64,000 nucleotides of DNA from Belnapia mucosa (GTDB lineage: Bacteria; Pseudomonadota; Alphaproteobacteria; Acetobacterales; Acetobacteraceae). A program made the translations under genes and the position numbers. Positions 52,721 to 61,776 of the stretch are shown piece by piece. The DNA lies in NCBI RefSeq assembly GCF_016775475.1, contig NZ_JAEUXJ010000001.1, forward strand, positions 868,001 to 932,000, in the 5' to 3' direction. Under the pieces are notes generated by a model. That model saw only the letters and a program-made list of their open reading frames with translations, was not told the DNA's origin and ran no database searches. Numbering within the stretch: the first letter of the stretch is position 1; the number at the start of each line of letters is the position of its first letter.

Positions 52721-54508
52721 ATGGCGGCCGATGGCATGCCGCCGCTGGAACGCCGACGCCTCCTCGCATTCGCGGGCCTGAGCGCCGTAGCCGCCTCTGT
52801 TCCCGCGCCTGCCGTGGCGCTGGAACTCGCCGACCCGCAGAAGCTCGTCATCGATAACCGCGAGCCGGGGGTCCGCATCATCGGCTCCCGCGGCGAGTTC
52901 GTCGCCGCCCGCGGCGCCTACTACGCGCCCCCGGTGCCCTTCCAGCAGTTGCCGCCCCACCTCATCAACGCCCTCGTTGCCAGCGAGGACCGCCGCTTCC
53001 GCGAGCACTTCGGCATCGACCCCCAGGCCCTCGCTAGGGCATTGCTCTCGACGCTGACCGGCCGGACCCAAGGCGGCAGCACCCTGACCCAGCAGACCCT
53101 CAAGGAGGTTTACCTCAAGCACACCAACGTGTTGGTGCGTAAAGCGCTGGCCGAGCCGGTGCTCGCCCCGCTCCTCGAACTCAACCTGGGCAAAGAGGAC
53201 ATTCTTTTCGTCTACCTCAACCGGGTCTACTTCGGGGGTGGCGCCTACGGGATTGAGGCGGCAGCGCGGGTCTACTTCGGCAAGGCCGCACGCGACCTCA
53301 GCGTCTTGGAGGCAGCGGTGCTCGTCTCTTTGCTGCCCGCGCCAAATCGCTTCAACCCGCACCGCAACCCCGACCTCGCGCGCGACCGGGGGGTGCGCGT
53401 CGTCGAGCAGATGGCCGAGCAGGGACTTCTGGCCCGCACCGAGGCCGATGCTGCGAAAGGGTATCGGCTCATCGTTGCGCCATCGCGCTCCGCCTGGGGT
53501 GGCTTCCATCCGGGCGGCACACAGGTAGGCTGGTTCGCCCGCTGGGCCGAGGCAGAGGCCGACGCGGTGTCGGGAGAGCGGTCGGGCACCCGCACGATCC
53601 TGACTACGCTCGACTACCGCATCCAGAAGGCCGCCGAGAGACATCTGGGTGCCGCACTGGATCGCTACGGTCAGCAGAGGAAGGTTGAGGAAGGGGCAGT
53701 CGTGGTCATGCGCCCGGACGGCGCGGTGGTCGCCATGGTGGGCGGGCGGGACTACCGGGCCAAGGAGTGGAACCACGCCATGCAGGCGCGGCGGCAACCC
53801 GGCTCGGTGGCCAAGCTATTTGTCTACCTCGCCGCGCTGGAACGCGGCCTGACCCCGCGGCAAAGGGTGAGCGACGATCGTCTCAGCGTCGGCGGGCGGC
53901 CGGTCCGAAACTTTGATGATCGCTACTTCGGTGAGGTCGCGCTAGACGCCGCCCTCGCTCGCTCGTCGAATACCGCGGCCGTGCGGCTGGCCTCTGGCCA
54001 CCTGGGTGAGGTGCGAGACATCGCTCGGCGGCTTGGTATCAGGGCTGATCTGTCTGGCGAGGCAGGCGACCTCGCGCTCGGCACCTACGAAACCACGCTG
54101 CTCGACCTCACCGCGGCTTACGCGGCGCTGGCCAACCGGGGCATGCGGGTGACGCCTTATTGCGTCCGTGAGTTGCGGGGAAACGAAGGCCAGCGGGTGG
54201 AGGTCCGTGCCGAGCAACCTCGGGAGCCAGTCATCCGGCCGCAGCAGCTACAGCAGATGCGCCGAATGCTGGTGGGAGTGGTCCAGGGCGGGACCGGGCG
54301 GGCGGCGAACCCAGGTGTCTGGGCCGCAGGTAAGACAGGCACCACGAGCGAGCATCGGGATGCGTGGTTCATCGGCTTCACGGAGCGCTACGTCGCCGGG
54401 GTTTGGTTGGGCAACACCTCTGCTGCCACACCGATGGACGGCGTGACCGGCGGCGGGCTACCCGCCCAGATATGGCGTGCAGTGATAATGGAAGCGATCA
54501 GGGGGTAG
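52721..54508 (+). CDS. Bifunctional penicillin-binding protein (class A, PBP1-like)
   Basis: 595-residue class A PBP, short for the family (usually 650-850). A hydrophobic signal or anchor is at about 13-33. The glycosyltransferase domain has the catalytic Glu89 in SEDRRFREHFGID and the QGGSTLTQQ motif (117-125). The transpeptidase domain has Ser362 in GSVAK, the SSN motif (415-417) and KTGT (538-541). So both lipid II polymerisation and cross-linking should work, at the periplasmic face. The start is the first plausible ATG; an in-frame ATG at 52736 is alternative. No cell-division genes are nearby, which suggests an accessory paralogue. Confidence 0.88.
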   Translation: MAADGMPPLERRRLLAFAGLSAVAASVPAPAVALELADPQKLVIDNREPGVRIIGSRGEFVAARGAYYAPPVPFQQLPPHLINALVASEDRRFREHFGIDPQALARALLSTLTGRTQGGSTLTQQTLKEVYLKHTNVLVRKALAEPVLAPLLELNLGKEDILFVYLNRVYFGGGAYGIEAAARVYFGKAARDLSVLEAAVLVSLLPAPNRFNPHRNPDLARDRGVRVVEQMAEQGLLARTEADAAKGYRLIVAPSRSAWGGFHPGGTQVGWFARWAEAEADAVSGERSGTRTILTTLDYRIQKAAERHLGAALDRYGQQRKVEEGAVVVMRPDGAVVAMVGGRDYRAKEWNHAMQARRQPGSVAKLFVYLAALERGLTPRQRVSDDRLSVGGRPVRNFDDRYFGEVALDAALARSSNTAAVRLASGHLGEVRDIARRLGIRADLSGEAGDLALGTYETTLLDLTAAYAALANRGMRVTPYCVRELRGNEGQRVEVRAEQPREPVIRPQQLQQMRRMLVGVVQGGTGRAANPGVWAAGKTGTTSEHRDAWFIGFTERYVAGVWLGNTSAATPMDGVTGGGLPAQIWRAVIMEAIRG

Positions 54509-54814
54509 GACCCATGCCGCGCGCATGCATGCTCCACGGTCCTGGCGCCTGGATCACTCAAAACCGTCGGCCTTGATCAGGACAGCGACGCCGCTAGGCG
54601 CTTGAGGGGAACGCGTTTCTGCTCTGCAAGCTAGCGGTCGGGCGGACCGAAAAGCAGAACTTCCTGACCCGGTGCTGGTGACTACGGAGGTCCGGCTTCG
54701 CCCGCAGGCGGTGACACAACTAGGACTGAGGTAGCCAGCGTTGCCGTCCGCCGCCGTCACCTCGGGGCTCGTTGCACCTAGCCAGCGTGCGGCCGACATC
54801 TCAGAGCATCCTGG
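54509..54814. other. Intergenic region between convergent genes
   Basis: About 300 bases between the PBP and DinB-like genes. No gene, repeat or clear terminator recognised. Confidence 0.35.
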
Positions 54815-55528
54815 CTATCCACCGAGACTGTCGGGCGCGGGAACCTGTTTAGTGCTCCTCACCTCCCCGGCCCCGTCGGCAGCTTCCGCATAGGCGTCAG
54901 TGACAACATGGCCGGTCGGTGGAGGCTCGACAGCACTCGCTTCTGCATCATCGGGCCGTAATCGCGGTGGCGATATCGGCCCACTAACCGCGCCCGACAC
55001 GGGTGCGGTGGAGCGCTGGTAGGCGAGCAAGTCGAGCACGGGTGTCTTGTCGCGCCCAAGCGCTAGCCCGACGAGGTGGTGAGCTTGCCCGCGGTGGTGA
55101 GTCTGGTGATTGAACAGGTGGGCGAGCACGTGGTGGAGTGGCTGCGAATGCGGCGCGCCGCTGCTCGTGGCGTAGTTGAGGGATTCAGCGAGGCGCTTCT
55201 CGCTCAGCCCGTAGACGTACTCCACGAGCCTCCCGTCCTGCACCAGCCGTGCCGCATGGAGGTCGTCGAAGTCATGATGCAGCACCTCGTCCAGCCGCGT
55301 ACCGCGCGGGCTCTCCCCGTCGAGACGGCTCATCCATAAGCGGTCTGTAACGAGGAGATGGTTGAGCGTCCCGAGCAGAGAGCCGAAGAAGGCGCCGCGG
55401 TCCTCGGCCAGTGCCTCAGGCGCGATCTGCCCGGCAGCGGCGTAGAGGCGGCCGTTGGCCCACTGATTGTAGTAGGCGAGCATACAGAAATGCTCCTGTC
55501 GCGGTCCCATGGCCGTCCTCTCGCTCAT
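54815..55528 (-). CDS. DinB-like (YfiT/DinB) protein with C-terminal extension
   Basis: 237-residue protein. The first ~165 residues form the DinB four-helix bundle with the usual YYNQWANGRLY start and the metal-binding His positions in GTLNHLLVTDRLW and HLFNHQTHHRGQAHHL. DinB proteins are metal-dependent and include thiol transferases such as mycothiol- or bacillithiol-dependent enzymes, though most are unassigned. The last ~65 residues are Pro/Ala/Asp-rich and are not part of the fold, an unusual extension. No strong ribosome binding site was checked beyond an AGGCATGAG context. Confidence 0.8.
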   Translation of the reverse strand: MSERTAMGPRQEHFCMLAYYNQWANGRLYAAAGQIAPEALAEDRGAFFGSLLGTLNHLLVTDRLWMSRLDGESPRGTRLDEVLHHDFDDLHAARLVQDGRLVEYVYGLSEKRLAESLNYATSSGAPHSQPLHHVLAHLFNHQTHHRGQAHHLVGLALGRDKTPVLDLLAYQRSTAPVSGAVSGPISPPRLRPDDAEASAVEPPPTGHVVTDAYAEAADGAGEVRSTKQVPAPDSLGG

Positions 55529-55927
55529 GCCTCCTAGGTTGTCGCCACGATATCACCGGGCTGAAATCATTCACCAGCCTTTACGAGGCGCGACCGCAAG
55601 ATTGCAAAATGGATGGACCCGAAGCCGTTCAGACGGCAACCGGTCCTTGGACGTGCGCCTCCATCTACAATCTGCCTGATCGCCCTCCTTTGCGACGCGT
55701 ACATGGCGGGCAGTCTCGATGACCCTATTCAAAAATGGGGAAGCCATGCGCAGTTAGGAGGCGGTGGGCGCCATCATGCGCAACTGGCTAGGCTCCATCG
55801 CCTTCGGAACCTCTCAGGTGGTGCCGGGCAAAACAGTGGCTTTAGCAGCGGGGAAGGGCATCAGATGATGTCCGCAGCCACAGCGCGCTCATGACGGGCC
55901 GAACCGGGACTGAGTTGCCGATGTTAA
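55529..55927. other. Divergent intergenic region
   Basis: About 400 bases. Short plus-strand frames exist but lack good starts. No promoter box or repeat recognised. Confidence 0.35.
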
Positions 55928-56299
55928 ATGGGCGCATTGTTTCGGCTGCGCCGGGAGCTTAGCGCACTCCTCGCCTCTTACCGGGGCGACCCTGCCACCG
56001 TTGGCCTATCTATGCGTTTTCCTGCAATGCAGAATAAAATCCAGCGTGACAACGAATTGCGGGTCGAGGTCGTCGATCAAGCAGGGCAGCGGCTCCCGAT
56101 CTCGCAGCACGGGATCGTTGTCCATGTTCTCAAAGGTCCGCAGCGAAAGCGCATGTTGGTCAACAGCGCGGGCGAGGTGACCAACCTCTCGCAGATTGGC
56201 CTCGCGGGTAGTGATGGCGAGCGAATGATCCTGACGCTGCGGCGTGAGGACAATGGCAATTTCACCGTTTTGGGCTATCGCCAACTCCTAGACAGCTAA
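55928..56299 (+). CDS. Hypothetical protein
   Basis: 123-residue protein starting MGALFRLRRELSALLASYRG. The second half reads LRVEVVDQAGQRLPISQHGI, then VHVLKGPQRKRMLVNSAGEV and LTLRREDNGNFTVLGYRQLL, a run of beta strands. No signal peptide, Cys or catalytic motif is present. Function unknown. Confidence 0.55.
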   Translation: MGALFRLRRELSALLASYRGDPATVGLSMRFPAMQNKIQRDNELRVEVVDQAGQRLPISQHGIVVHVLKGPQRKRMLVNSAGEVTNLSQIGLAGSDGERMILTLRREDNGNFTVLGYRQLLDS

Positions 56300-56571
56300 T
56301 AGTCCGCGGCGACTGATGGGCGACAACATCTAACACAGTTACGCAGGCGCGGCCCAGACAAGGTTCGGATCGAGGCAGCACAGCGATCGTCCAAGCGAGA
56401 ACGGTAATTCGGTTTTCTGCTGCCATCCCATCGACCGCTCGGAGCGAGGCGCCAGCGGCTAGCTCGCCGGTTCACGTTGACCATTGCATGGATGGCAGCG
56501 CAGCGTTGCTAGGCTGGGACTAGTCAAGGACTTCTCCGCGCCGGGAGCGGCGAAGAATAGGGAGGTCGGCC

Positions 56572-57180
56572 GTGTACGTCGCGGTCCGGAAGTATGCCGA
56601 GAAAGCTGCCCTGATGGGCGGACTGGTGCCGCGAGTGAGCGATGGCTTCGTGCCGGTGCTCAGGCGTGCGGCGGGGTTCAAGGGCTACTGCGCCTTCCCC
56701 AGCGAGGACGGCCACGCTGTCTCGGTCACCATCTTCGCCGATCGCCCGTCCGCTATGCTTGCCGAAGATCGGCACCGCGAGTGGGTAGTGTCCAATTTGA
56801 GGGACCTGCTGCCCAACCCGCCGGAGGTCACTGGGGGCGAGACGCTGCTGCATGAGGTGTCGAAAATACAGCGCAACGGCGGCTCCGGCATGTTCGTCAC
56901 GGTGCGCGTGTATGAAGGCGTAGGGCCTAGGGAGGAGGTGCTGCCCCTGGTGCGGGAGCATGTTTTCCTGACGATCACTGGTGCTCCTGGCTTTCGTGGC
57001 TACTACGCCTTCTTCGACGAGCAGGACGCCAGTCGCGCAGGCGCAGTCTCCCTGTTCGACACGCGACAGAACGCGATGCAGGCGAACGAACGGGTGGTAT
57101 CCATCATGCGCGAGCGGCGGATCGCGCCGAACCCACCAACCGTCATGCTGGGCCAGACCGCTATCGTCGCAGCAGCCTAG
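56572..57180 (+). CDS. Tandem ABM-like protein, copy 5
   Basis: 202-residue protein read from GTG at 56572 after AGGGAGG. It starts with YVAVRKYAEKAALMGGLVPR. First half: GFKGYCAFPSEDGHAVSVTI, then PNPPEVTGGETL. Second half: MFVTVRVYEGVGPREE, then GFRGYYAFFDEQDASRAGAV. The end is TAIVAAA. It is most like copies 3 and 4. Its genomic setting, between two unrelated hypotheticals, gives no functional clue. Confidence 0.7.
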   Translation: MYVAVRKYAEKAALMGGLVPRVSDGFVPVLRRAAGFKGYCAFPSEDGHAVSVTIFADRPSAMLAEDRHREWVVSNLRDLLPNPPEVTGGETLLHEVSKIQRNGGSGMFVTVRVYEGVGPREEVLPLVREHVFLTITGAPGFRGYYAFFDEQDASRAGAVSLFDTRQNAMQANERVVSIMRERRIAPNPPTVMLGQTAIVAAA

Positions 57181-57254
57181 GACTAGCCCGGCAGGCCATT
57201 CGACGGCTTACTCGTGTGGGGACAGCCGCGCGGTCCCCTCCTTCATATCGTCGT

Positions 57255-57596
57255 CTATGCTGCGCAGACCCACAAACGTTCCATGCGCCGGACCAACCCT
57301 TCCGCCTCGGCCAGTGACAGCGGCGTCCCCGCGGCGGCGGCGATCGGGATGACCTCACCCAGCACCCGCTCGGGCGAGGGTGTGCTGGGCGACAGCACCA
57401 TGATGTGCCAGAAGCGAAGCGCGGCGAGGATGGTCTGGTGCTCACGCGCCGTGAGCAGTGCTTCCAGACTTTCGTCGAAAATGTCCATACACCTATTTAG
57501 GCCGCTCGTTAGCGCGTGCTGCGGCGCCTCGGCGATGACCCGACAGCGGACGCAGACATTGGGTTCAGCGCTGAGCGCGTCCATCACCGACATCAT
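57255..57596 (-). CDS. Hypothetical helical protein
   Basis: 113 residues from the ATG at 57596 (an ATG at 57800 would add ~70 residues of less convincing sequence). It is mostly helical and has two early Cys (PNVCVRCRVIAEAP), then AREHQTILAALRFWHIMVLS and a C-terminal GLVRRMERLWVCAA. No family recognised. The start is uncertain. Confidence 0.45.
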   Translation of the reverse strand: MMSVMDALSAEPNVCVRCRVIAEAPQHALTSGLNRCMDIFDESLEALLTAREHQTILAALRFWHIMVLSPSTPSPERVLGEVIPIAAAAGTPLSLAEAEGLVRRMERLWVCAA

Positions 57597-57800
57597 GGCC
57601 GTGAACCCATAGTAGCTGACGCTCACGGCGACGGAGATGACGACGTTCGGGAGATCAAGGACGGGTGGGGCAGGGATATACGTGATCGTTATGGGTTTTA
57701 ACGGTAGTCCCCGCCTGTAGTTCGTAGGCAAAGTCGGCTGGTCGAGTGGGCACGGGATGGCGGAGCGCACTTCGCAACCCAACGCGGGGTTTCTCCACAT

Positions 57801-58137
57801 CGAGATGGTCGTCGATCGGTGGCCGCTGGCATCGCAGCCACAGGCACTTATGACTCAGTAGAACAGGAGCGACATGTGGGCGAAAAACGCGAAAAGCCCC
57901 GCCGTTGATCCGGGGGCCACCCGGCGGCAGGGCTAATAGCTCCAAGCAGTTCCAGCAGTGCGGCGTCCTGAAAAAGACGCCACAATCTATTTAGCGCAGT
58001 TGTAGCCCAAGCTCGATATATTTGTTGAACATGAGATTATTGACTTCGAGACTCCGCTTCCCGCTAAATATCCCTGCCCTCGAATTACTGAGGGACCGAG
58101 ACCTAGCCAGTCCCGGCACCGCTCTAGGATTTCAGCC
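57801..58137. other. Left boundary region of the mobile island
   Basis: About 340 bases. It holds a GC-rich hairpin (57893-57935) and then an AT-richer part (57965-58060) leading to the replication gene. No attachment site could be shown. Confidence 0.4.
57893..57935 (+). terminator. Hairpin with AGCCCCGCCG arm
   Basis: AAAAGCCCCGCCG pairs imperfectly with CGGCGGCAGGGCT further right, with a ~20-base loop. Such GC-rich hairpins preceded by A-runs are common ends of transcription units in plasmid and phage DNA. It is not followed by a clear T-run on the plus strand; the A-run before it would act as a T-run on the minus strand. Confidence 0.45.
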
Positions 58138-60756
58138 TTGTATATGTCCAGCACTGGGCTCGCGCCCGATCCATGTCTGCTGCATGGGCAGACCACCACC
58201 CTCGACACCTCCATCGCCGTCTATCTCGCCAACGGGCTCTGCGGCTCGGGCAAGACCTACGCCTCCGCCGACCAGATCGCCGAGGGCATCCTGCACGGCG
58301 AGCGATACCTGATCGCCGGGCCGACCGTGCAGCAGAGCCACCAACACGCCAAGGCCATTCGCGCCGCGCTGCACCGGCTCAAGCCCGGCAGCATGGCCGC
58401 TCTGCTCGTCACGGAGGTCAACGCCGAGACCGAGCGCCGCGCCATCGACGAGCATCAGCCGAGCGTCGCGCAGGTCATCGCCGCCAAGGCCGCCGCCATG
58501 CCGAAGGGCAGGGGCCGGGCGCTCTGCATCACCCATGCGGCGCTGCTCAACATGCCCCGTCGATCCACGCCAAAGGGCTGGCACCTGCTGATCGACGAGG
58601 TGCCCGCCGCCGCCGTCCCGGCGGAGGTCGAACTACTGACCATCTACCTGCGTGTCCTGCGCTTTGTCCTCGATAACCGCGACAACCGACCCCGGCTGCG
58701 CGCCGACCTCGACCACCTCGCCGAGATCAAGCGGGATGCCGAGCAGCAGGTGCGCGATCTCGAAGGGCCGGGCCGCGAGGCCGCCGACCCGGACGGCAAG
58801 CTCCACCGCGAGATTGCCCGGCGGCGCAGTATCCGCGATACGGTCACCGACCTCTACTACAAGCTCAAGTCGGGCAATTGGCGGATCATTCCCCGGCGCG
58901 ACACTCTCGAACCGGACGGGCCGCACCGCATGAGACTGCGGCTGCACGACACCGCCATGACCCGTCTCGTGCTGACTTCGATGATCGACTGGCAGGCCAT
59001 GCTCGGCATTGGCGAGCCAAGGTGGCAAAGCGTGACCCTTATGGCCGCCAATATCGCGCAATCCTTCGCCGCCATTAGCCTGCGGCGGCAGGGCTTCACC
59101 CTGCTCGACCACCCCACCATCACGCCCCGGCTGCGCTATCAGGACGCCCATCCGAACGGCCACCTGCTGCGGGTCCTCTACCTGACCAGCAGGCCGATGT
59201 CGAAGCACCTGCGGGACAAGGTAGTCAAGGGCGAGCGCATGCGCGACACGATCATCAAGGCCATCGAGGCCCGCATGACCGGCCTCGACTATTGCTGGTC
59301 GGCCAATCTCGACATGCCTGACACCTGCCTGCGCGGCGCCCGCATGCCCTTCGTCAGCCATGGCCTCAATGCCTTCCAGACCTACCGCAACGTCGTCGTC
59401 CTCAACATCGCCAATTTGAATCCGCAGTGTATGCAGGCCATGACCGAACTCGATTTCACGCCCGAACAGGTGCGCAAGGCCATCATGGCGGAATCCGTCT
59501 ATCAGGCGGTGTCTCGGTCGGCCCTGCGCGATCCCGCCAACACCGAGCCGGTCGTCGCCATCGTCCCCGATCTGGCCTGCGCCGAGTTCATCGCCGAGCG
59601 GTTCCCCGGCTGCACGATGTCGGCCCTCGGCGCAACCGAGCCGCCTGCCGCATCCAGCCGTGGCCGCCCGCGCCAGCACCTCGACGACGCCACCCGGAAG
59701 CGCGAGGCCCGCGAGGTCGAGCAGGCCCGGCTGAGCGCCAGCATCGAGGCATGGCGGTCGAAGCTCATGGTCGAGGTGTTGGGCGATCCGGCGTGGCAGT
59801 GCCAGTTCTACGCCAGCAAGACCGATGGCAAGGCCGCCATCGAGACCCGCTTCGACAGCTTCAACGATATCCGGGCCTTGCTCGACGAGTGGTTCGCCCT
59901 CGATCCGGCCTCGGACAAGGCCGAGAACAACCTCATCATGCAGGGGGAGCTTCGGTCCGATCCCGCCTCTCGGAACGCCTATGGCGGTCTGACGCATCGC
60001 GCCATGCCGAACATCGTGTCGAGGTCGAGTCTCTGGTTGGACATCGAGACGCAGGGTGGGGGGGCATCCGGACCGCCCATCTCACCGAGCGCGCTGCGTG
60101 CCCTACTGCCCGGCTGTGCCATGTCGATCTACACCTCGTTCAACCACGCGCCGACCGCCCTCGGCACTCGCTACCGCGTCGTCATCCCGCTCTCGCACCG
60201 CGTCGGTCCGAATGCCTACAGGGCCATCGGCCATCTGCTGCGCGGCCATATCGAGCAGGCGAGGTGGTTCCGGTTCAAAGCGGCGAAGGGCGCCTCGGCC
60301 TCAACGCGCTACCATGGCCTCGATCCGTCGAAGGACAACGCGACTTCGATCTTCTACCTGCCCTGCCGCCGTGCCGGGCATGAGGCCGACCACTGGATCG
60401 AGCACCACGAGGGCGAGCCGATGGATGTCGTCGAGTGGCTCGGCCGAGACATGTCGCGCATCATCCCCGACGACCAGATCATCCGCCCGCCCATGCCGAA
60501 GGGCAGCGAGACGAACACCATTGACCGCCTGCTCTCGGCCTCGGGCCGCGACGCCGCCATCAACCGCTATCTCGCCCTGCCGGGCGGCACGCAGGATTAC
60601 GGCTTGAACCAGTTGGCTTGGTCCCTTGCCGGGATGGGCATCGGCATGGACGAGATCAGGGATGTGCTCGATGACTGCGCTCGCCAGTCGAACTCGCCGC
60701 AGGACAGGACTGCGCAGATGGGTCGCATCATGAAGCACCTCGCGCGTCGTCGCTGA
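58138..60756 (+). CDS. Large helicase-primase-like replication protein
   Basis: 872-residue protein. The N-terminus holds a Walker A motif GLCGSGKT (33-40) and a DE Walker-B-like HLLIDEVP (149-155), as in superfamily 2-type helicases. Middle: long helical and strand regions with TSMIDWQAMLGIGEPR. C-terminal third (about 635-715): LWLDIETQGGG, MSIYTSFNHAPTALGTRYRV and VIPLSHRVGPNAYRAI, resembling primase-polymerase-type replication proteins of plasmids and integrative elements. It probably starts replication of the island or a related element. An ATG three codons later is possible. A 61-bp near-palindrome lies 130 bases downstream. Confidence 0.65.
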   Translation: MYMSSTGLAPDPCLLHGQTTTLDTSIAVYLANGLCGSGKTYASADQIAEGILHGERYLIAGPTVQQSHQHAKAIRAALHRLKPGSMAALLVTEVNAETERRAIDEHQPSVAQVIAAKAAAMPKGRGRALCITHAALLNMPRRSTPKGWHLLIDEVPAAAVPAEVELLTIYLRVLRFVLDNRDNRPRLRADLDHLAEIKRDAEQQVRDLEGPGREAADPDGKLHREIARRRSIRDTVTDLYYKLKSGNWRIIPRRDTLEPDGPHRMRLRLHDTAMTRLVLTSMIDWQAMLGIGEPRWQSVTLMAANIAQSFAAISLRRQGFTLLDHPTITPRLRYQDAHPNGHLLRVLYLTSRPMSKHLRDKVVKGERMRDTIIKAIEARMTGLDYCWSANLDMPDTCLRGARMPFVSHGLNAFQTYRNVVVLNIANLNPQCMQAMTELDFTPEQVRKAIMAESVYQAVSRSALRDPANTEPVVAIVPDLACAEFIAERFPGCTMSALGATEPPAASSRGRPRQHLDDATRKREAREVEQARLSASIEAWRSKLMVEVLGDPAWQCQFYASKTDGKAAIETRFDSFNDIRALLDEWFALDPASDKAENNLIMQGELRSDPASRNAYGGLTHRAMPNIVSRSSLWLDIETQGGGASGPPISPSALRALLPGCAMSIYTSFNHAPTALGTRYRVVIPLSHRVGPNAYRAIGHLLRGHIEQARWFRFKAAKGASASTRYHGLDPSKDNATSIFYLPCRRAGHEADHWIEHHEGEPMDVVEWLGRDMSRIIPDDQIIRPPMPKGSETNTIDRLLSASGRDAAINRYLALPGGTQDYGLNQLAWSLAGMGIGMDEIRDVLDDCARQSNSPQDRTAQMGRIMKHLARRR

Positions 60757-60974
60757 TCTCCATGACGGTCAAGCATGCAGGCGCAATGCGCCCGCATGCT
60801 GCGCCGGTTGCCTTCGCGGCGTCTGGCCGCTATCGCGTCCACGCCGCTCGGCAACACGTCGCTGCGCTCGTTCTGGCTCCCCTAGGGGGGGTGCTTGTCC
60901 GGTAATTACCTTATAGACCTCTTTAGGTATTAAACGGACAAGCACCCCGCTGCCTCTCTCCCCGTGCTCCATCT
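60757..60974. other. Region with the near-palindrome
   Basis: About 220 bases, with GC-rich flanks and an AT-rich centre (60902-60934). No gene. See the repeat at 60888-60948. Confidence 0.5.
60888..60948. repeat. 61-bp inverted repeat with 14-bp perfect arms
   Basis: GGGGTGCTTGTCCG (60888-60901) is the exact inverse of CGGACAAGCACCCC (60935-60948). The AT-rich centre is itself partly symmetric (TTACCT against AGGTATT), so nearly the whole element is palindromic. Its place after the replication gene fits an origin, a strong terminator or an att/dif-like site. It is too symmetric and AT-rich in the middle to be an ordinary terminator, and no T-run follows. Confidence 0.8.
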
Positions 60975-61258
60975 ACGGGCACCGACATCGCATCTCGACC
61001 GAGACCCTGATGCGGAGGCTGATCGCACACGGCCAGCCTCCCGCGAGTGATCTCGTCGAGGTATAGCCCCCCGAAGGTCGGGGCGAGTTGTCGGAAGCTG
61101 GTCCGGTAGCGATCCTGGGTGGAGAGCTTGAGGGCGGGCATGTAATCGGACGCAAAGCGGTCCAGTGCCTCACGGTAGGTTTGGCGTGGCCGCCGACAAC
61201 GGTCGAGACGGCGGTGTTCCTCCAACAACCGGGCGAGCATCTGCTGCGCGATAGTCAC
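60975..61258 (-). pseudogene. Integrase fragment (N-terminal core-binding part)
   Basis: The frame from 61258 contains TYREALDRFASDYMPALKLS and YRTSFRQLAPTFGGLYLDEI, the SAM-like core-binding domain of tyrosine recombinases. After RGRLA the family pattern is lost and no catalytic R-H-R-Y domain follows. So it is a 5' fragment truncated next to the near-palindrome. It suggests that the island was once integrated by this enzyme. Confidence 0.65.
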
Positions 61259-61776
61259 TGGGTAGAGTTACCGCAGTGAAGGCGACAAGCGGGGTCACAC
61301 CCGCCTCGCGCCCAAGCTGGATTTCACCGATGCCAAAGTGGAGAAGTGCACGTGCGAGTGTTATGGCACTGAAACTGGGGGGGTGGATCAACCTCGCCAC
61401 GATTGAGCGCTTCAAGGTGAACGTCCGCGGAAGGCGGACTCCACAGTGGCCGACAACGGCGCCCGCGCGGTGGGCCGCTGGCTAGTCGAGCGGGCGCAGA
61501 AATTCGACCAAACGGAGTTTGGTCCGCCGCCGTGCATGGCGGGCTGTGTATCGCAGCGGTCCATAGGCATCGTCATCTACGCTTGTCAAAGCAGCGTCCA
61601 GCCCATCAGTGAAGTGGGCGCCGAAAGAATAGAGATCATGAAGATGCGGTGGCATTCCACAATGCACAGTTAAATAAATATCCGGAAAATTGTCAATGGA
61701 ACGATCTGGAATCCTATCTTTTGTTGCGTACTCTGAATTTGTATTTGTGATAAATTAGCAAAAATTTAGAATTGGG
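61259..61776. other. Spacer between integrase fragment and unknown cassette
   Basis: About 520 bases. 61660-61790 is strongly AT-rich compared with the rest of the window and may contain the promoter of the following genes. A minus-strand frame near 61170-61415 is not convincing. Confidence 0.4.

Noticed and set aside
52482..53797. Long minus-strand frames opposite the penicillin-binding protein
   Set aside because: Typical antisense shadows in GC-rich DNA; the plus-strand gene has complete catalytic motifs.
58633..59997. 454-codon minus-strand frame opposite the replication gene
   Set aside because: Composition rich in Gly, His, Val and Leu typical of antisense frames; the plus strand carries clear P-loop and primase-like motifs.
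60888..60948. The near-palindrome as an ordinary Rho-independent terminator
   Set aside because: The centre is long and AT-rich, the stem-loop is much larger than usual and no T-run follows, so I list it as an inverted repeat instead.
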